Shown here: positions 35,585 to 43,856 of the stretch, piece by piece
Layout: each line of letters opens with the position of its first letter
How positions within the stretch are numbered: position 1 is the first letter of the stretch
Assembly: GCA_947498595.1 (NCBI GenBank)
Contig: CANMKX010000017.1
Coordinates: 27,408-91,407, forward strand
Length of the DNA: 64,000 nucleotides
Direction: 5' to 3'
Source: an uncultured Aquimarina sp.
GTDB lineage: Bacteria; Bacteroidota; Bacteroidia; Flavobacteriales; Flavobacteriaceae
Notes under the pieces: model-generated
Told to the model about the DNA's origin: nothing
What the model saw: the letters and a program-made list of their open reading frames with translations, nothing else
Databases searched by the model: none
Translations under genes and position numbers: made by a program

Positions 35585-36793
35585 TTATTTCTTTTCTAAT
35601 AAAGCCATATAAAATCCGTCAAATCCTGATTTAGAAGATAATACTTTTTTGTCTTTTACAAAAGTGAAATCCTCACCAGCTTCAGTCTTTAAGAATTCTT
35701 GGACTTGGTGTTGATTTTCTGAAGGTAAGATAGAGCAAGTTGCATATACCATTTTTCCACCAGATTTCAACATTTTAGAATAATCTACAAGAATTTTTGC
35801 TTGTGTTTCTTTTATAGTTTCTAAGAATTCAGGTTGTAATTTCCATTTCGCATCTGGATTACGACTCAATACACCTAAACCACTACATGGAGCGTCAATA
35901 ATAACACGGTCTGCTTTTCCGTGTAATTTTTTAATATCCTTAGTACTTTCTATAGCTCTCGGTTCTATATTATGTGCACCAGCTCTTTTAGCTCTACGTT
36001 TTAACTCTTTAAGCTTATTTGCATATATATCCATAGCAATAATTTGCCCTTTGTTTTCCATAAGAGCAGCCATATGTAATGTTTTTCCACCAGCACCAGC
36101 ACAGGTATCTATTACACGTTGTCCAGGTTTTAAATCAGCAAAAGCAGCTACTAATTGTGAAGAAGCATCTTGTACTTCAAACAACCCTTTTTTAAAGATT
36201 TCTGTAGAAAATACATTTGCTCTTTTTACTAATTGTAATGCATTAGGGTAGCCCTTTATTGTCTCTGTAGCAATTTCCTCATCAAATAGAAGTTGTTGCA
36301 ATTTTTTGCGATTTGTTTTAAGCGTATTAGTTCGCAAAATTACTGGAGCTTGTTGGTTAAGAGCATGGATTTCTTTTTCCCATAAATCTCCTAATTCTTT
36401 TTCTCCTAGTTCATCCATCCAATCAGGAATGGATTCTCGAAACTTACGAATTTTGCTTAGTTGATCAAAACGACCTTTTATACGTCTTGTTGGAGTAGGT
36501 TCAATTTGTTTCCACTCAGGTAATGTAATTCCACGTAACGTAGCCCATACAGCAAACATACGCCATAAGTTTTCACGTGTATAATGTTCGTTTATTTCAG
36601 CAATTTCGGAATATAAACGTTTCCATCGTACAATTTCATAGGTAGTTTCTGCAACGAAACCACGATCTCGTGATCCCCATCTTTTATCACGCTTTAAAAG
36701 TTTTTGAACAACTTTATCAGCATATTCATCTTGATTAAAGATTTGATTTAAACCATCAATTACTGCAAATACTAAATTCCTGTGTAGGCGCAT
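35585..36793 (-). CDS. RsmB/NOP2-type RNA (cytosine-5) methyltransferase
   Basis: 402 residues from the ATG at 36793. A TTG 24 bp further upstream opens a longer frame but overlaps the -7 element, so it is rejected. An N-terminal helical region carries RDRGFVAETTYEIVRWKRLY. The SAM-binding core follows: VIDTCAGAGGKTLHMA (motif I), AMDIYANKL, then VIIDAPCSGLGVLSRNPD and YATCSILPSEN, which hold the two catalytic cysteines of the NOP2/Sun family. It modifies rRNA or tRNA cytosines; the exact target is not determined. It stands alone and leftward, divergent from the YCF48-like gene. Confidence 0.93.
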   Translation of the reverse strand: MRLHRNLVFAVIDGLNQIFNQDEYADKVVQKLLKRDKRWGSRDRGFVAETTYEIVRWKRLYSEIAEINEHYTRENLWRMFAVWATLRGITLPEWKQIEPTPTRRIKGRFDQLSKIRKFRESIPDWMDELGEKELGDLWEKEIHALNQQAPVILRTNTLKTNRKKLQQLLFDEEIATETIKGYPNALQLVKRANVFSTEIFKKGLFEVQDASSQLVAAFADLKPGQRVIDTCAGAGGKTLHMAALMENKGQIIAMDIYANKLKELKRRAKRAGAHNIEPRAIESTKDIKKLHGKADRVIIDAPCSGLGVLSRNPDAKWKLQPEFLETIKETQAKILVDYSKMLKSGGKMVYATCSILPSENQHQVQEFLKTEAGEDFTFVKDKKVLSSKSGFDGFYMALLEKK

Positions 36794-36814
36794 ATTATGT
36801 TTTTTTAAGGGCAG

Positions 36815-36822
36815 CAAAGGTA
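36815..36822 (-). promoter_or_regulatory. -7 element of the RNA methyltransferase gene
   Basis: TACCTTTG on the minus strand, 22 nt before the ATG at 36793. No clear TTG was found at the expected -33 position, so this is the -7 half only. It helps fix the start codon. Confidence 0.5.
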
Positions 36823-36976
36823 CGTGTTTGCCTGAGAATTATATTATGTTTTTCTTTAAAAAAATGAATTAACTAAAAAAAGGTGTATAAAGTGTTAAAA
36901 AATGCCTTAGAATATAAATTTTGACCTGTATATAAAGAATATTATTATTTTCGTTAACCTAATAGATTTTTGAGTT

Positions 36977-38056
36977 ATGCGCTTATTATTGCCCTTTATA
37001 ATTATGATTTTGAGTATTTCATGTATGGAAAAGAAAGAAATAAAATCGCACAAATATTCTTCGGTTGAAATTACTTCAGTTTTAAATGATTCAATTAGTA
37101 TTCGTGCACTAGAAATCGGTAGTGATGGTTTGATGTATGCAGGAAGTAGAGGGAAATATGGATATTATGCTTTTAATGAAAATTGCGTCGATAATAAAAT
37201 AGAGTGTTTTTTTGATTCAAAACAAGATAAGAAATTGATGTTTGAAGGAAAAGAAATTAGTTTTAGAGCGATTGCTAGTACATCAACTCATTTTTTTGTT
37301 CTGAGTATAGCCAATCCAGCGGTACTTTTTAAAATTAATAAAGAAAATGGAACACTTAAAAATGTGTATGTAGAAAAGCATGAAAAAGTGTTTTATGATG
37401 CGATGACATTTTGGAATGATGAAGAAGGAATAGCTATGGGAGATCCTATAGGGGATTGTTTGTCTATTTTAATAACTAGAGATGGTGGAGAATCTTGGAA
37501 TAAAGTGCCATGCAGTAACTTCCCTAAGGTGATTAAAGGAGAAGCAGCTTTTGCAGCAAGTAATAGTAATATAAAAGTTGTTGGAGATAAAACTTGGATA
37601 GCTTCAGGCGGAATTACTTCAAGAGTTTATTTTTCAAAAGATAAAGGGAAACAATGGGAAGTATTTGAAACTCCTATGATTAATGGGAAAAATACAACAG
37701 GAACATATTCTATGGATTTTTATGATGAAAATATAGGGATGTTATATGGTGGAGATTACACAGCTCCTGATCAATCTATAGCAAATAAAGCAATTACAAT
37801 TGATGGAGGGAAAACTTGGAATGTTAAAGCAGAAAATCAACAAGATGGAGTTTATAAAAGCTGTGTGCAATTTGTTCCTAATAGTGGAAGTCAGGAAATT
37901 GTAGCGGTTGGTTTTACTGGGATTTCAATATCTAACGACCAAGGCAATCATTGGAAAAAAATCAGTAATGAAAGTTTTTATACGATTAGATTTTTAAATG
38001 ACAGTGTTGCTTTTGCAGCAGGTAAAAATAGAATTTCAATGCTGAAATTCAAATGA
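36977..38056 (+). CDS. YCF48-like beta-propeller lipoprotein
   Basis: 359 residues with a short lipoprotein signal (ILSISC, lipid Cys about residue 17). It then forms repeats of a BNR/YCF48-type propeller: SILITRDGGESWNKVP, RVYFSKDKGKQWEVFE, AITIDGGKTWNVKAE and ISISNDQGNHWKKISN, each with the S/T-x-D-x-G-x-x-W signature. YCF48 proteins assist photosystem assembly in cyanobacteria. The Bacteroidota proteins are outer-surface or periplasmic and of unknown function, often annotated as oxidoreductases without support. The gene is convergent with the Spy-like gene, with only 1 bp between stops. Confidence 0.85.
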   Translation: MRLLLPFIIMILSISCMEKKEIKSHKYSSVEITSVLNDSISIRALEIGSDGLMYAGSRGKYGYYAFNENCVDNKIECFFDSKQDKKLMFEGKEISFRAIASTSTHFFVLSIANPAVLFKINKENGTLKNVYVEKHEKVFYDAMTFWNDEEGIAMGDPIGDCLSILITRDGGESWNKVPCSNFPKVIKGEAAFAASNSNIKVVGDKTWIASGGITSRVYFSKDKGKQWEVFETPMINGKNTTGTYSMDFYDENIGMLYGGDYTAPDQSIANKAITIDGGKTWNVKAENQQDGVYKSCVQFVPNSGSQEIVAVGFTGISISNDQGNHWKKISNESFYTIRFLNDSVAFAAGKNRISMLKFK

Positions 38057-38057
38057 T

Positions 38058-38510
38058 TTATTGTCTCCTTTTTGAGTGATTGTGTCTATAACGTTTCATT
38101 AATTTTCTATTAAAACCTTTCTCAGCTTTTATGTAAAGTAAGATTTTTTTACTTGAAATTACTTTGCGTAAGTCAATTAAGAATTGATTTTTCAGATCAA
38201 ATTTTAGTTTATCATATCGAGTGTATGAGTCAATAATTTTTTCAGCCTCTTGATCAGATATAGACGTATTTTTAGATTGATCTTTGAAAGATACAAATAA
38301 AGTTCTTTCTTCTTTTTTAAGTTTGTTTAAGGCTTCTTCAAAAGTATTATATAATGGCCAAAAACTTTGAGCTTCCTTAGGAGAAAGATTTAATTCTTCG
38401 GTTAAATATGCTATCTTATAAGCTTTTAAACGCTCTCTATGAGAATCTTTTTGAGCAACAACGTGCTGTAAACCGGATAAAAAAAGTATAATTAATAATA
38501 GTTGTTTCAT
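38058..38510 (-). CDS. Spy/CpxP-like periplasmic sensor-type protein
   Basis: 150 residues with a signal peptide (about 1-19). It is all helical, with the LTEELNLSPKEAQSFWPLYN motif of the Spy/CpxP-like 'sensor of ECF-type sigma factor' proteins of Bacteroidota. It is very basic at the C-terminus (RYRHNHSKRRQ), where clustered His and Arg could bind metal or nucleic acid. It is the third gene of the sigma module: sigma factor, putative anti-sigma protein, Spy-like protein. A role in stress sensing is inferred from this order. Confidence 0.82.
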   Translation of the reverse strand: MKQLLLIILFLSGLQHVVAQKDSHRERLKAYKIAYLTEELNLSPKEAQSFWPLYNTFEEALNKLKKEERTLFVSFKDQSKNTSISDQEAEKIIDSYTRYDKLKFDLKNQFLIDLRKVISSKKILLYIKAEKGFNRKLMKRYRHNHSKRRQ

Positions 38511-38537
38511 AATATTTTTTTCTTATTAAAATAGATT

Positions 38538-39050
38538 TTATTCAAAATCTAAAATGTCATTTTCAATATTTTCTTCTGATAAATATTCAAAAAGAGTATC
38601 GTTATTTAAATTACCCTCTATTGTTGGTAATGAATTTTCGTTTTCAAATAATGCTGCTATATCAGTATCTGATAAAGTAACATCCCCATCTTCTATATAT
38701 TCTTGTATATCTGAAATAGCAATTTTTTCAAAATCAAAGGATGTGCCATTTTTTACAGGAATAATCATAATTAGAATAAGTATTGCAGCGGCTATTGCTG
38801 AGAAAGAAACAATATTTCTTCTAGAAAAGATAGAAATGATTGGTGTTTTTTTCTTCCCTTCATCGATTCTTTCTTGTAAAACTTTTTCAAAAGTATCAAA
38901 ATAATTATCAGGAACCTGAAAGCCATTTGATGAAGTTTGAATATCAATTATAGATTCTTGTTTAATTTTTTGTTCTAGTTGCGCTTCAAAATTCTGAAAA
39001 TAATCTTTCGGAACTTCAAAACCAGCGGTATTAATTTTCTTCTTATTCAT
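38538..39050 (-). CDS. Putative anti-sigma factor with duplicated 20-residue motif
   Basis: 170 residues. The cytosolic N-terminus holds two copies of one motif: GFEVPKDYFQNFEAQLEQKI at 10-29 and GFQVPDNYFDTFEKVLQERI at 43-62, a 33-residue period. One membrane helix (about 80-98) follows, then an acidic periplasmic tail (DIEEYIEDGDVTLSDTDI region). The topology, with two cytosolic helices, one membrane anchor and a periplasmic tail, fits an anti-sigma factor, and the gene begins 2 bp after the sigma factor stop. The F-x-VP-x-x-YF motif recurs in Bacteroidota proteins beside ECF sigma genes (memory-based). Direct sigma binding is inferred. Confidence 0.8.
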   Translation of the reverse strand: MNKKKINTAGFEVPKDYFQNFEAQLEQKIKQESIIDIQTSSNGFQVPDNYFDTFEKVLQERIDEGKKKTPIISIFSRRNIVSFSAIAAAILILIMIIPVKNGTSFDFEKIAISDIQEYIEDGDVTLSDTDIAALFENENSLPTIEGNLNNDTLFEYLSEENIENDILDFE

Positions 39051-39052
39051 GA

Positions 39053-39598
39053 TTATAATCCTTTTATATATGCTTCTATTTTTTTTGATGCTATGTGATA
39101 AGATGCTTTAAGGGCACCTTCACTAGTTTCCAAAATAGATGAAATTTCACTGTATTTTAAATCTTGAAAATATTTCATATTAAATACTTGTTGCTGTTTA
39201 TTAGGTAAAGAGGCTATTGCTTGTTGTAGTTTAAGTTGTACTTCATCTCCTTGGAAATAAGTATCAGCTTTTAAATTCTCAACTAGTTGTAGCTGTAATT
39301 CCTCACTACTAATATTGTATTTTTTTGCTCTTTGATTTAAAAAAGTAATTGATTCATTAGTCGCAATTCTATATAACCATGAATAGAGTTTACTTTCACC
39401 TTTAAACTTTTTAATATTTTTATAGACCTTTATAAATACATTTTGTAATACATCATTAGTATCTTCGTGACTTTTAACCATATTTCGAATATGCCAATAC
39501 AGTCGTTCTTTATACATTGCTACAAGTTGGTTAAAGGCCGTATTAAGGCAAGTATCAGAAGTTAATGATTTTAATAATTTTTCTTCCTGTATATCCAA
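39053..39598 (-). CDS. ECF-type RNA polymerase sigma factor, TTG start
   Basis: 181 residues with region 2 (VLQNVFIKVYKNIKKFKGES, then YSWLYRIATNESITFL) and region 4 (IASLPNKQQQVFNMKYFQDL, then SEGALKASYHIASKKI). The frame opens with TTG at 39598. The in-frame codon four positions upstream is a stop, and the first ATG downstream is at about residue 28, past conserved sequence. TTG initiation is therefore the only start that keeps the family N-terminus. It is followed at 2 bp by the putative anti-sigma gene and then a Spy-like gene, a typical cell-envelope stress module. Confidence 0.92.
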   Translation of the reverse strand: MDIQEEKLLKSLTSDTCLNTAFNQLVAMYKERLYWHIRNMVKSHEDTNDVLQNVFIKVYKNIKKFKGESKLYSWLYRIATNESITFLNQRAKKYNISSEELQLQLVENLKADTYFQGDEVQLKLQQAIASLPNKQQQVFNMKYFQDLKYSEISSILETSEGALKASYHIASKKIEAYIKGL

Positions 39599-39791
39599 AG
39601 GTAGTTTTTAAATTGTTGGTTCGTTTTATGCTAATAAGACTCTATTAAAGTTAAAAGGTTTAATGAGAATTAAAAAATAATTCAAAATTATAATTTGTAG
39701 GAATTTGTAGGAATAAAAGTTAAATTATTAGTTTAAGTGCATTTTTTTTAGTTTAAGTACGAATTTTAACACTTTTAATCAAAAATAGTTG

Positions 39792-39932
39792 TATATTTAC
39801 ATTGTAATAATAAAAAGATAGCTATTATTTCCCCCAAAATAATAGTTTTAAAGTGAATTTTAATTTTAGAATAAGCCCCTAAATTTAAGATGATTTGTGT
39901 GATTAAAAAGAGTGCTATTGCACTCTTTTTTT
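39792..39932 (+). ncRNA. Candidate small RNA with C-rich-loop hairpin
   Basis: A promoter-like GTATATTTACAT (TATATTTA at 39792-39799) matches the word preceding the small gene at 9542. About 20 nt later comes a perfect 9-bp hairpin CTATTATTT/AAATAATAG (39822-39830 with 39837-39845) with a loop of CCCCCA. After a 60-nt AT-rich stretch an intrinsic terminator closes at 39930. There is no rightward gene in front of this terminator to explain it. The transcript would be about 120 nt. No -33 TTG is present, and no known RNA family is recognised. Confidence 0.4.
39905..39932. terminator. Orphan intrinsic terminator
   Basis: AAAAAGAGTGC-TATT-GCACTCTTTTT, perfect stem. On the plus strand no gene precedes it. 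On the minus strand it could back up the ABC exporter terminator at 40128. Confidence 0.8.
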
Positions 39933-40127
39933 ATGCTTATTTTTTATTGATAATACATTTTTGCCTTTAAATCAATAATTAATACTATGGAATGAGCATA
40001 AAAATATTACTTCTTTGATGATGTTTTCAAAAATTATCATTTCTTCAAAATTGATTTCGCTTTTTAGGTGAGAATAATAATTAAAATACAGTAATACTTT
40101 GAGTAGGGAATTCTTAGTATAAAAAAA

Positions 40128-40162
40128 AAGTCTTTGAATAATAGTATACCCAAAGACTCTTT
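40128..40162 (-). terminator. Terminator of the ABC exporter gene
   Basis: AAAAGTCTTTG pairs with CAAAGACT-C-TTTT around a 14-nt loop, directly downstream of the leftward stop at 40186. Confidence 0.75.
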
Positions 40163-40185
40163 TATATAATTAATAAGAATAATTT

Positions 40186-42012
40186 TTAATCAAGTGATTG
40201 CATTGTAACAAGTTTATTGTAAACTCCTTTTTTAGCGATTAAATCTTCGTGTTTTCCTTGTTCAACAATCTTTCCTTTTTGCATAACAACAATGAGATCT
40301 GAATTTTGTATAGTTGATAAACGGTGTGCAATAACAATACTAGTCCTATTTTTCATCATATTTTCTAAAGCTCCTTGAACTAAACGTTCACTTTCTGTAT
40401 CTAAAGCAGAAGTAGCTTCATCCAAAATCATAATTGGAGGGTTTTTTAAAACGGCTCTAGCTATTGAGAGACGTTGTTGTTGACCTCCACTTAGTTTATC
40501 ACCACTATCTCCTACGATAGAATTAATTCCAAGAGGTTTTTCTTGAACAAATTCCCAAGCATTTGCGATTTTAAGAGCTGCTATAATCTCTTCGTCAGTC
40601 GCGTCTTCTTTACCTATTAAAAGATTATTTTTGATAGTATCATGAAATAAAATAGATTTTTGAGTAACTAAGCCTAAAAGACCTCTTAGAGATTTTTTAC
40701 TTAAATCTTTAATATTAGTACCATCAATATTTATGCTACCATTATTTATATCGTAAAAACGAGTAATAAGATTGGCTATAGTAGATTTTCCGCTTCCAGA
40801 TTGTCCTACAAGCGCTACCGAAGATCCTTTAGGAACTTTTAAACTAAAATCTTTTAAAACATATTCATTCTCATACTTAAAAGAAATAGCATCTATAGAA
40901 ATTTCATTTTCGAAATTAGATTTATTAATAGCGTTTTCTTTATCTTTTAAAGGTGATTCGGTATTTAATATTTCTAATACACGTTCTGCAGCTGCATTTC
41001 CACGCTTTACTCCATAAGTAGCTTTTGATATTGCTTTAGCTGGAGTTAAAATGTTATAAGCTAATCCCATATAGGCAAGAAATGTACTATTATTTAAAGT
41101 ACCTTCGATTAATACCATATGACCACCGTACCATAACAAAACAGTAATAACGCAAATACCTAAAAACTCACTAGTAGGAGAAGCTAAGTTTTGTCGATTT
41201 AATAAAGTGTTTGAATATTGATAGAAACGAGAAGTAGATGCTTCAAATTTATCACCAAAATTTTGTTCAGCATTAAATCCTTTGATCACTTTTAAACCAC
41301 CAAGAGTTTCTTCTACTATAGAAAGAAAATGTCCTTGTTCTTGTTGTACTTTATCAGAATGCTTTTTTAATGATTTTCCTATTTTTGAAATAATAAAACC
41401 AGATACTGGGATGAAAATAAAAACAAAAATGGTTAATTTAAAGCTCATTCCAAACATCATAATGATTGTGAAAATGATCATTAGAGGTTCTCTTACAATT
41501 AATTCTAATATTGAAAGAAACGAATGCTGAATTTCTAAAACATCTGATGTAATTCTTGCAATGACATCTCCTTTACGTTTTTCAGAAAAGAAGCTTAATG
41601 GTAATTGTGTGGTTTTTGTATATAGCTTATTTCTGATATCTCGTAATACTCCATTTCTTAAGTATGTAATAAAAAACATAGCCAAGTAATTGAAAATATT
41701 TTTTAGAAAAAACATAGAAATAACAATTACAACCATACTTGTTAGTACGTATATTTCGCCATGTTCTTGTGTTTTTGTGGTCACAAAGAAATTTAGATAA
41801 TCTTGTAAGTAATCTTTAAGGTGAGAAATACCTTCATATACAGGTTTTTTATCTAAAGGTTTTGTTTCTCCTAATAAAACACTTAGCATTGGAATAAGAG
41901 AAATAAACGAAAGAGTACCAAATAAAGCGTAAAATATATTACAGATAATATTTAGAATACCATACATCTTATATGGTATAGCATATCTCAAAATTTGTTT
42001 AAAATAATCCAT
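40186..42012 (-). CDS. MsbA-like ABC exporter (fused permease and ATPase)
   Basis: 608 residues. A six-helix exporter domain (about 15-320) precedes an ATPase domain with Walker A GQSGSGKST (about 393-401), signature LSGGQQQRLSIARAV and Walker B IMILDEATSALD, then the switch His in IAHRLST. This is the half-transporter type that works as a homodimer (MsbA/LipA-like lipid or drug flippase); the substrate is not determined. The long first periplasmic loop (residues 45-85, Lys/Leu-rich) is larger than in MsbA. The gene follows phosphoglucomutase with a palindromic hairpin between them. Confidence 0.93.
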   Translation of the reverse strand: MDYFKQILRYAIPYKMYGILNIICNIFYALFGTLSFISLIPMLSVLLGETKPLDKKPVYEGISHLKDYLQDYLNFFVTTKTQEHGEIYVLTSMVVIVISMFFLKNIFNYLAMFFITYLRNGVLRDIRNKLYTKTTQLPLSFFSEKRKGDVIARITSDVLEIQHSFLSILELIVREPLMIIFTIIMMFGMSFKLTIFVFIFIPVSGFIISKIGKSLKKHSDKVQQEQGHFLSIVEETLGGLKVIKGFNAEQNFGDKFEASTSRFYQYSNTLLNRQNLASPTSEFLGICVITVLLWYGGHMVLIEGTLNNSTFLAYMGLAYNILTPAKAISKATYGVKRGNAAAERVLEILNTESPLKDKENAINKSNFENEISIDAISFKYENEYVLKDFSLKVPKGSSVALVGQSGSGKSTIANLITRFYDINNGSINIDGTNIKDLSKKSLRGLLGLVTQKSILFHDTIKNNLLIGKEDATDEEIIAALKIANAWEFVQEKPLGINSIVGDSGDKLSGGQQQRLSIARAVLKNPPIMILDEATSALDTESERLVQGALENMMKNRTSIVIAHRLSTIQNSDLIVVMQKGKIVEQGKHEDLIAKKGVYNKLVTMQSLD

Positions 42013-42022
42013 TTAATAATAT

Positions 42023-42046
42023 AAAATTGCCTCTAGAGGCAATTTT
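42023..42046 (-). terminator. 24-bp palindrome between phosphoglucomutase and ABC exporter genes
   Basis: AAAATTGCCTCTAGAGGCAATTTT is a perfect palindrome in the 36 bp between the two leftward genes. It likely ends most phosphoglucomutase transcripts, leaving partial read-through into the exporter, for which I find no separate promoter. Confidence 0.75.
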
Positions 42047-42048
42047 GT

Positions 42049-43776
42049 TTAAGTTAATTGTAAATCTTTTTTTATTGCTAGAATTTTTTCATCTAGTATT
42101 GTTTGAGTATGTTCAAAATCGTCAATTGTTGGTAAAATTTGTTGAACACTTATGTAAAATTTTATTTTCGGTTCTGTTCCACTTGGACGCGCTGCAATTT
42201 TACTCCCTTCTTCTGTATAAAAAATCAATACATTAGATGAAGGAACATCAATAGTTGTTTTTGTATGATCTTGAGTATTGTATGCTATACCAGTATCGTA
42301 ATCTTCGATTAAAACGACTTTTTCATTAGCAATAGATTTAGGAGGATTGTTACGTAAATCAATCATAACTTGTTTGATTTCTGCTGCTCCTTCAATTCCT
42401 TTCTTAACTAAAGAAACTAAGCTTTCTTTGTAAAAACTATGTTCTGTATATAACTCAATTAATTTTTGAAAGAAAGAACTATTATTAGCTTTAGTATATG
42501 CTACAATTTCGCAAGCTAATAGGGTAGAGGTAACAGCATCTTTGTCTCTTACAAAATCTCCAACCATAAAACCAAAGCTTTCTTCTCCACCACCAATGAA
42601 ATGCTCATTTGGATAATCTTTGATAAGTTTAGCTATCCATTTAAAACCAGTTAATACTTCTTTGTAAGTCACTCCATATGCATTAGCAAGGCTACGCATC
42701 ATTGGAGTAGATACTATAGTAGAAGCGATAAACTCATTTCCTTTGTACCCTAATTTTTTATAATGATCTAATAAAAACCATGTCATGACTACCATAGTCT
42801 GGTTTCCATTTAATAATTCTAATTGATTTTTATTATTACGAACGGCAATACCTAAACGATCACAATCAGGATCAGTACCTATAACGATATCAGCATCTAC
42901 TTTTTTAGCTAATTCCAAAGCCATAGTCAATGCTTCAGGTTCTTCAGGGTTTGGAGATTTTACAGTAGGGAAATCTCCGTTAGGCTCAGCTTGTTCTTTT
43001 ACGATATGAACATTGTTATAACCAGCTTTTTGTAATGTTTCAGGTACTGATTTTATAGATGTTCCATGAAGAGAAGTAAATACAATTGTTGTATTATTTT
43101 TAGCTTCTTGAGTGGCAGCAAAACTTCCTTTTTTGACACTTCGTTCTATAAAAACATCATCAATTTCACTATCTATAAGTTTAATTAAACTTTCATTAGC
43201 ATCAAATTTAATGTCAGTATATTGTAAGTTGTTAATTTCGGTAATGATTTCTTTGTCTTGTGGCATTACTAATTGTCCACCATCTTGCCAGTAAACTTTA
43301 TAACCATTGTATTCTGGAGGATTGTGACTAGCAGTAAGTACAATTCCACAGTGACAACCTAATTCTTTAACAGCAAAAGATAATTCTGGAGTAGGTCGCA
43401 AACTTGAAAATAGAAAAACTTCAATTCCATTTGCAGAAAATACATCTGCAACAATTTTTGCTAAAGTATCGCTATTATGTCTACAGTCATAAGCTATTAC
43501 AGCTTTAGGCTGTTCATTAGGAAATTGCTGTAACAAGTAATTACTCAAGCCTTGAGTACTTTTTCCTAAAGTATACTTATTGATACGATTGGTACCAACC
43601 CCCATAATTCCGCGCATACCACCAGTCCCAAACTCTAAATCTTTATAAAAACTTTCTTTTAGTTCTTCAGGAGTGTCCTGGATTAGTTTTTGTACTTGTT
43701 GTTGAGTATTTTGATCAAAAATTGGTGTTAGCCATTCACTAACCTGTTTTTCTATTGTGATATCAATTACAGACAT
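42049..43776 (-). CDS. Phosphoglucomutase / phosphomannomutase (alpha-D-phosphohexomutase)
   Basis: 575 residues. All four family sites are present. The phosphoserine loop is TASHNPPEYNGYKVYW, near residue 148. The metal loop is GTDPDCDRLG, near 303. The sugar-binding loop is GGGEESFGF, near 403. The phosphate-binding RPSGTEPKIKFY lies near 530. At 575 residues it is the longer bacterial PGM class (PgcA-like). It interconverts glucose-1-phosphate and glucose-6-phosphate (or the mannose pair) for polysaccharide and cell-wall precursors. A good promoter lies at 43800-43832, and the 10 nt before the ATG equal those before oxyR. Confidence 0.94.
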   Translation of the reverse strand: MSVIDITIEKQVSEWLTPIFDQNTQQQVQKLIQDTPEELKESFYKDLEFGTGGMRGIMGVGTNRINKYTLGKSTQGLSNYLLQQFPNEQPKAVIAYDCRHNSDTLAKIVADVFSANGIEVFLFSSLRPTPELSFAVKELGCHCGIVLTASHNPPEYNGYKVYWQDGGQLVMPQDKEIITEINNLQYTDIKFDANESLIKLIDSEIDDVFIERSVKKGSFAATQEAKNNTTIVFTSLHGTSIKSVPETLQKAGYNNVHIVKEQAEPNGDFPTVKSPNPEEPEALTMALELAKKVDADIVIGTDPDCDRLGIAVRNNKNQLELLNGNQTMVVMTWFLLDHYKKLGYKGNEFIASTIVSTPMMRSLANAYGVTYKEVLTGFKWIAKLIKDYPNEHFIGGGEESFGFMVGDFVRDKDAVTSTLLACEIVAYTKANNSSFFQKLIELYTEHSFYKESLVSLVKKGIEGAAEIKQVMIDLRNNPPKSIANEKVVLIEDYDTGIAYNTQDHTKTTIDVPSSNVLIFYTEEGSKIAARPSGTEPKIKFYISVQQILPTIDDFEHTQTILDEKILAIKKDLQLT

Positions 43777-43799
43777 AGGTTGTTATATAATTAAGTTGG

Positions 43800-43832
43800 C
43801 AAAAATAATATTAAAAATAATGATAATTCAAA
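43800..43832 (-). promoter_or_regulatory. Promoter of the phosphoglucomutase gene
   Basis: On the minus strand TTTG (43829-43832), 21-nt spacer, TATTTTTG (43800-43807). The -7 element ends 24 nt before the ATG, implying a leader of roughly 15-20 nt. Confidence 0.75.
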
Positions 43833-43856
43833 TCTTTTAAAAGAAGAATTTTTAAA

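Larger units (their letters stand above)
39599..40185. other. Gene-poor region with candidate small RNA
   Basis: 587 bp between the sigma gene start and the ABC exporter stop. It holds the small-RNA candidate (39792-39932), its terminator, and the ABC exporter terminator (40128-40162). No protein gene is supported; a 26-codon frame at 39889 runs through the terminator. Confidence 0.5.

Noticed and set aside
39830..39836. C5 run as part of a riboswitch or anti-Shine-Dalgarno element for a downstream gene
   Set aside because: No rightward gene follows; the next genes are leftward.
39889..39969. 26-codon frame starting within the small-RNA candidate
   Set aside because: It reads through the intrinsic terminator and into AT-rich sequence, so translation is unlikely.
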